From an uncultured Oscillospiraceae bacterium (GTDB lineage: Bacteria > Bacillota > Clostridia > Oscillospirales > Oscillospiraceae): 43,436 nucleotides of DNA. A program made the translations under genes and the position numbers. The stretch is from assembly GCA_944383165.1 (NCBI GenBank), contig CALWON010000009.1, forward strand, positions 1 through 43,436, in the 5' to 3' direction. How positions within the stretch are numbered: position 1 is the first letter of the stretch; every line of letters starts with the position of its first letter. The notes beneath the pieces were generated by a model. It had not been told where the DNA came from. It did not search any database and was given only the letters and a program-made list of their open reading frames with translations. Below are positions 40,479 through 43,436 of the stretch, in pieces.

Positions 40479-41577
40479 ATGGAAAGAAGTTTTTGAGCAA
40501 ATAAAACCATCTTCAGATCAGAAACAAGCCATGTTAAATCAAATTTTTTCAAAACAAGAGGAGAGAAAACCCATAAAACGAATGAAAAAAATGACTGTCG
40601 TTTTGATTGCAGCAGCCCTATTGTCAATGGGGTGTGCATTTACGGCAGTGATAAAATTGGATGATAGAATTTTGGAGTATTTTGGAGGGACACAGAAGGA
40701 CGCAGAGCAACTGGCACCTGGATTTGTTGTAATGGACTTGACCTCTATGGCAGACAATGGGGCAGAGGTTCATATTTCTCAGGTTTACACTGACCAAAGA
40801 AACCTAGTTTTGGTGGGTGAGCTGACCGTGCCAGAGGGAACTGTACTCAATCAAGAGGATTATAAATTTCGGGATTGGCACATTGTTCCAAAGGGAAAAG
40901 ATAGAACAGGAACGGGTGGTACATATGGTAGCTATCAGTCTTTGGGTATGGGCAGTATTTGGACAGATGAAAATCCAGATGACAATACCCTATCTTTTGT
41001 AGAGATCTATTACTATGAAGCAGCACATTGGGATTCAAGTACAGCCAAGTTGACTTGGGCAGAAGAAATAGAATCTTTGGAGATTACATGGGAAGATTTG
41101 GTTGGTCCCAGTGCATGGGAGACAGAAGCAAATGGAACATTGGTGGCAGCACCTTCCATTGTGTCAGGCAAATGGTCATTTGAGATTCCAGTGTCTGGAA
41201 AAGACTTTGGGTGGATTGTGGAGCCAGAGCAGACCATTGAATTAGAAGGAGAGGTCATTGAGATATCAGAGATTTACTTCTCTCCTGTTGGTTTATCTGT
41301 TCGACTGAAACAGGAAAATGGAAAGCTCATGGAACTTATGGACCTATGGGAAAGTCAAGAAGACACAGCATGGGGAGACAGTGTGACATTGAGGGATTCA
41401 TCTGGAAAAGAACTGGATGTGGAAATGCCCAATTGTAGTTCTACACCCTACGCAGGAGAGACGCTGTTAAAGTTTCATAAGGTGATTGATCCAGCCCAGT
41501 ATCAAGGTGGAACAGTTACAGTTTTGGGAGAAACCATTTCGCTGGATGCTATGACATCCATAGAAAAAGATGATTGA
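40465..41577 (+). CDS. Membrane-anchored DUF4179-type protein, probable anti-sigma factor
   Basis: A 370-residue protein with a 40-residue basic cytoplasmic head, one membrane segment (about residues 43-62, VVLIAAALLSMGCAFTAVI) and a large outer domain rich in beta strands. The head plus juxtamembrane region resembles DUF4179 proteins found beside ECF sigma genes in Firmicutes. The GGAGGAGG ribosome binding site and overlap with the sigma gene support translational coupling. No zf-HC2 motif is present. The anti-sigma role is inferred from position and topology. Confidence 0.75.
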   Translation: MQKHEWKEVFEQIKPSSDQKQAMLNQIFSKQEERKPIKRMKKMTVVLIAAALLSMGCAFTAVIKLDDRILEYFGGTQKDAEQLAPGFVVMDLTSMADNGAEVHISQVYTDQRNLVLVGELTVPEGTVLNQEDYKFRDWHIVPKGKDRTGTGGTYGSYQSLGMGSIWTDENPDDNTLSFVEIYYYEAAHWDSSTAKLTWAEEIESLEITWEDLVGPSAWETEANGTLVAAPSIVSGKWSFEIPVSGKDFGWIVEPEQTIELEGEVIEISEIYFSPVGLSVRLKQENGKLMELMDLWESQEDTAWGDSVTLRDSSGKELDVEMPNCSSTPYAGETLLKFHKVIDPAQYQGGTVTVLGETISLDAMTSIEKDD

Positions 41578-41603
41578 GCATTGCAATTTTGAATTGATGT
41601 AAT

Positions 41604-41651
41604 AAAACACCAGATGATAGGTTTTACATATAGCCTATCATCTGGTGTTTT
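41604..41651. terminator. Bidirectional terminator between DUF4179-type gene and CofE-like gene
   Basis: An 18-bp stem begins AAAACACCAGATGATAGG (41604-41621) and pairs with the segment ending at 41651, with A and T flanks for both strands. Confidence 0.9.
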
Positions 41652-41677
41652 GCCGATGTTTCCACAGTATTGTATGA

Positions 41678-42391
41678 TTATATGGATGAAACCTTGCGAA
41701 TAATGCCCATGGGGGTACACTCGTCAGACTGCCCAAGGGGATTGTCCCCCAGAATTTGTGCAATCAAGTCCATAGATGGGGATGGTTCAGAGAAACCTAA
41801 AATATTAGCCCCCAAGTCATTGATATCCACAATGGCAACTGGATGCCCAAGGGAACGGGCAAGTTTTTTAGAGGTTTCCATTGGTTGGGCTGGTGTCAGT
41901 ACAACATAGTGGTCATAGGGAGGAATGGTACCTTCTGTGGGACCATCAATGCCTCTGGCTTTGGGACCTGCCACAATGTAAAACCAACCCCGTTTTCCCA
42001 ACAGTTTTCCAATGACACTACAAAAAGCAGCAAACAAAATACGCAGAGTACCACACTCCTGAAGTGCCATTTCCATAGTTTCAGGAATACCAAGCCCAAT
42101 GCCAGCGGGGGTTTTGGTCACATACTTACTCAATTTCACTGCCAGTGGACGGGGTCTAATATCCTCCATTGGAATGGCACGGTTTTGGGTACATGCCACA
42201 GCTTTTTCAGAGATAAAAAGAATATCACCCGGCTGCATCTGTTCTTTGGCATAGGTAGAAATCACATCTTCCATATTGTCTTGATTGGTAATCAGATGTG
42301 TTTTAATAGGGATTCTTTGATATGAAACTCCATTTACCTCACGAATCAGCTGTTTACCGGGATTTGCACTGAATTTGGTTTCTTCACTCAT
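41678..42391 (-). CDS. CofE-like (coenzyme F420-0:L-glutamate ligase family) protein
   Basis: A 237-residue protein of the gamma-glutamyl ligase fold of CofE/FbiB (COG1478). PGDILFISEKAVACTQNR (about residues 53-70) and GPKARGIDGPTEGTIPPYDHYVVL (about 144-167) fit the GTP/metal region; AIVDINDLGANILG is also typical. Firmicutes of this type do not make F420, so the true acceptor is unknown. The ATG at 42391 has AGGAG upstream, whereas the longer reading frame overlaps the ttcA-like gene. It lies 67 bp downstream of that gene and is probably co-transcribed. Confidence 0.78.
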   Translation of the reverse strand: MSEETKFSANPGKQLIREVNGVSYQRIPIKTHLITNQDNMEDVISTYAKEQMQPGDILFISEKAVACTQNRAIPMEDIRPRPLAVKLSKYVTKTPAGIGLGIPETMEMALQECGTLRILFAAFCSVIGKLLGKRGWFYIVAGPKARGIDGPTEGTIPPYDHYVVLTPAQPMETSKKLARSLGHPVAIVDINDLGANILGFSEPSPSMDLIAQILGDNPLGQSDECTPMGIIRKVSSI

Positions 42392-42458
42392 AACAGGTCT
42401 ACTCCTCACTTGTTTGTTTATGTTATATCCAGAATATAGAAGATTATAATAGGAATGA

Positions 42459-43223
42459 TCAATCCTCAAGTTCCTCAGGCAGTGGACGGCGGCGATGTTC
42501 TATGGGACCCCATGCAGGGAGAGGAAGTCGCTGCATAGCACCAAAAGCCCGCTCCTTCAGATGGGGATAGCGACCATTCAACTCATAAATCAGTTCTTTG
42601 ATTTCCTGCCGTTTGGTATTTCCGTTAGCGGGGCAGGGGTTGTGTACCACTGGAAGATTTAATTTTTGTACTGTATGTTGCACCAAAGTTTCCCCACAGT
42701 AGAGCAGAGGGCGGATTTGTGTGATTTCTGTACGGTCCAACCATGTGACTGGCTGGAAACAGGACAGACGCCCTTCAAAAATCAAAGACATAAAAAAGGT
42801 TTCTATGGCGTCATCATAGTGATGACCCAGTGCAATTTTATGGATTCCACGCTCCTGCATGGCGTTGTGCAATGCTCCACGGCGCATTTTTGCACACATG
42901 GAGCATGGATTTGTTTCTTTGCGTACATCAAAGATGATGTGGTGAATTTCACTGGGTAAAATGGTGTATGGCACATTCAATTCCTGACAGTAGGTGGAGA
43001 CTTGAGAGAAATCCATGCCAGACATCCCATCAGCATGCCCCATATCTAAGGTAATGGCCTCTAGTTGGAAGGGGATTGGATAAAAATCACGCAGCTTTGC
43101 AAGTGCAGTAAGCAGCAAGAGAGAATCCTTACCACCAGAGACACCAACCGCAATACGGTCATTTTCTTGAATCATCTCATAGTCCTCTATACAGCGACGG
43201 ACACGGGATAGGATGCGATTCAT
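42459..43223 (-). CDS. TtcA/TilS-family PP-loop tRNA-modifying protein
   Basis: A 254-residue ATP pyrophosphatase of the TtcA group, which thiolates cytidine 32 of tRNA. VGVSGGKDSLLLL (about residues 28-40) is the PP-loop. NPCSMCAKMRRGAL gives the first C-x2-C; a further cysteine lies in HNPCPANGNTKRQ (about 203-215). GHHYDDAIET matches the family HHADD-like motif. The ATG at 43223 has AAGGAGG at ideal spacing. The exact tRNA product is inferred. About 210 bp upstream are AT-rich and hold the right-edge promoter on the opposite strand. Confidence 0.83.
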   Translation of the reverse strand: MNRILSRVRRCIEDYEMIQENDRIAVGVSGGKDSLLLLTALAKLRDFYPIPFQLEAITLDMGHADGMSGMDFSQVSTYCQELNVPYTILPSEIHHIIFDVRKETNPCSMCAKMRRGALHNAMQERGIHKIALGHHYDDAIETFFMSLIFEGRLSCFQPVTWLDRTEITQIRPLLYCGETLVQHTVQKLNLPVVHNPCPANGNTKRQEIKELIYELNGRYPHLKERAFGAMQRLPLPAWGPIEHRRRPLPEELED

Positions 43224-43338
43224 AACTTCCTCCTTGAAGTAAAAGTAAAATAGAAAAAGAGAATACAAGAGAAAATAAGAGTATATCTTTAAAAATAAGA
43301 GATAGTATTATCTAAATAAAAATGATAGAAAAATGCTG

Positions 43339-43435
43339 TTGACAGTTTTCAGTGCAACTACTATAATACAAAATGCTCCACTTGTACAGTGGAGCACATA
43401 ATTTTATTTCAATTCCGTTTATTTTTGATACCAAA
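43339..43435 (+). promoter_or_regulatory. Outward-facing strong promoter with hairpin leader (right copy)
   Basis: TTGACA (43339-43344), 17-bp spacer, TATAAT (43362-43367) inside CTATAATACAAAA (43361-43373), a 9-bp hairpin TGCTCCACT/AGTGGAGCA (43374-43382 with 43388-43396), 26 nt, then TTTTGATACCAAA (43423-43435). Upstream is a roughly 110-bp A-rich tract with AAGAGAATA-like repeats. It mirrors the left edge and drives something beyond the window, possibly an rRNA operon. Confidence 0.7.
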
Positions 43436-43436
43436 T

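Noticed and set aside
1..43436. A defence island, prophage or mobile element
   Set aside because: No integrase, transposase, toxin-antitoxin pair, restriction genes or CRISPR repeats were seen; the content is core and metabolic. The YhaO/YhaN pair is a housekeeping-type repair system.

Overview
The window looks like chromosome of a low-to-mid GC, spore-forming, fermentative member of the Clostridia, most likely an Oscillospirales-type gut bacterium. The evidence is spoIID and an uninterrupted sigK, a T-box leader on thrS, AGGAGG-type ribosome binding sites, consensus sigma-A promoters, a CoA-transferase of the butyrate-producer family and a likely Rex-controlled alcohol dehydrogenase. Genus-level placement is inference. 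I see no prophage, transposase, CRISPR array, tRNA or rRNA gene inside the window.

Layout. 1-2300: rpiB and a FAD-dependent dehydrogenase. 2300-5102: a cluster of DnaA-box-like sites, mnmE, then spoIID on the minus strand with a sigma-E-type promoter. 5157-6259: two overlapping flavoprotein genes. 6418-11236: ymdB, an SbcD/SbcC-like (YhaO/YhaN) pair and a DUF624 membrane protein. 11535-18339: a solute ABC transporter (binding protein, two permeases, ATPase) around an N-acetylneuraminate-lyase-like aldolase, followed by an iron alcohol dehydrogenase with its own promoter overlapped by a Rex-like operator. 18510-21091: a glycosyltransferase and a polyprenyl-phosphate sugar transferase. 21247-25740: a CoA-transferase that appears to lack its catalytic glutamate, a LysO-type exporter, and T-box-controlled thrS. 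25966-29559: a small unknown ORF, an XRE regulator, uridine phosphorylase, a DUF6930-like protein and an M24 peptidase. 29685-33780: sigK and a TAXI-TRAP transporter. 33857-43223: a DUF815 ATPase, dusB, two ECF sigma/anti-sigma-type pairs flanking an EF-G-like GTPase, then a CofE-like ligase and a TtcA-family protein.

How the parts fit. The ABC operon plus aldolase plus alcohol dehydrogenase could take up a 2-keto acid sugar, split it to pyruvate and an aldehyde, and dispose of reducing power through the dehydrogenase. The CoA-transferase homologue also points to fermentative acid metabolism. Housekeeping translation and tRNA-modification genes (mnmE, thrS, dusB, ttcA-like, EF-G-like) are scattered among them.

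The most unusual structure is at the two ends. Each edge carries the same outward-facing unit: an AT-rich upstream tract, a sigma-A promoter with 17-bp spacer, an identical 13-nt -10 region (CTATAATACAAAA), a hairpin whose stem differs in sequence but not in place, exactly 26 nt, and then TTTTGATACCAAA at the window end. This is a covarying transcribed leader present in two copies, most simply the start of a multicopy transcription unit such as rRNA operons on which the assembly broke.
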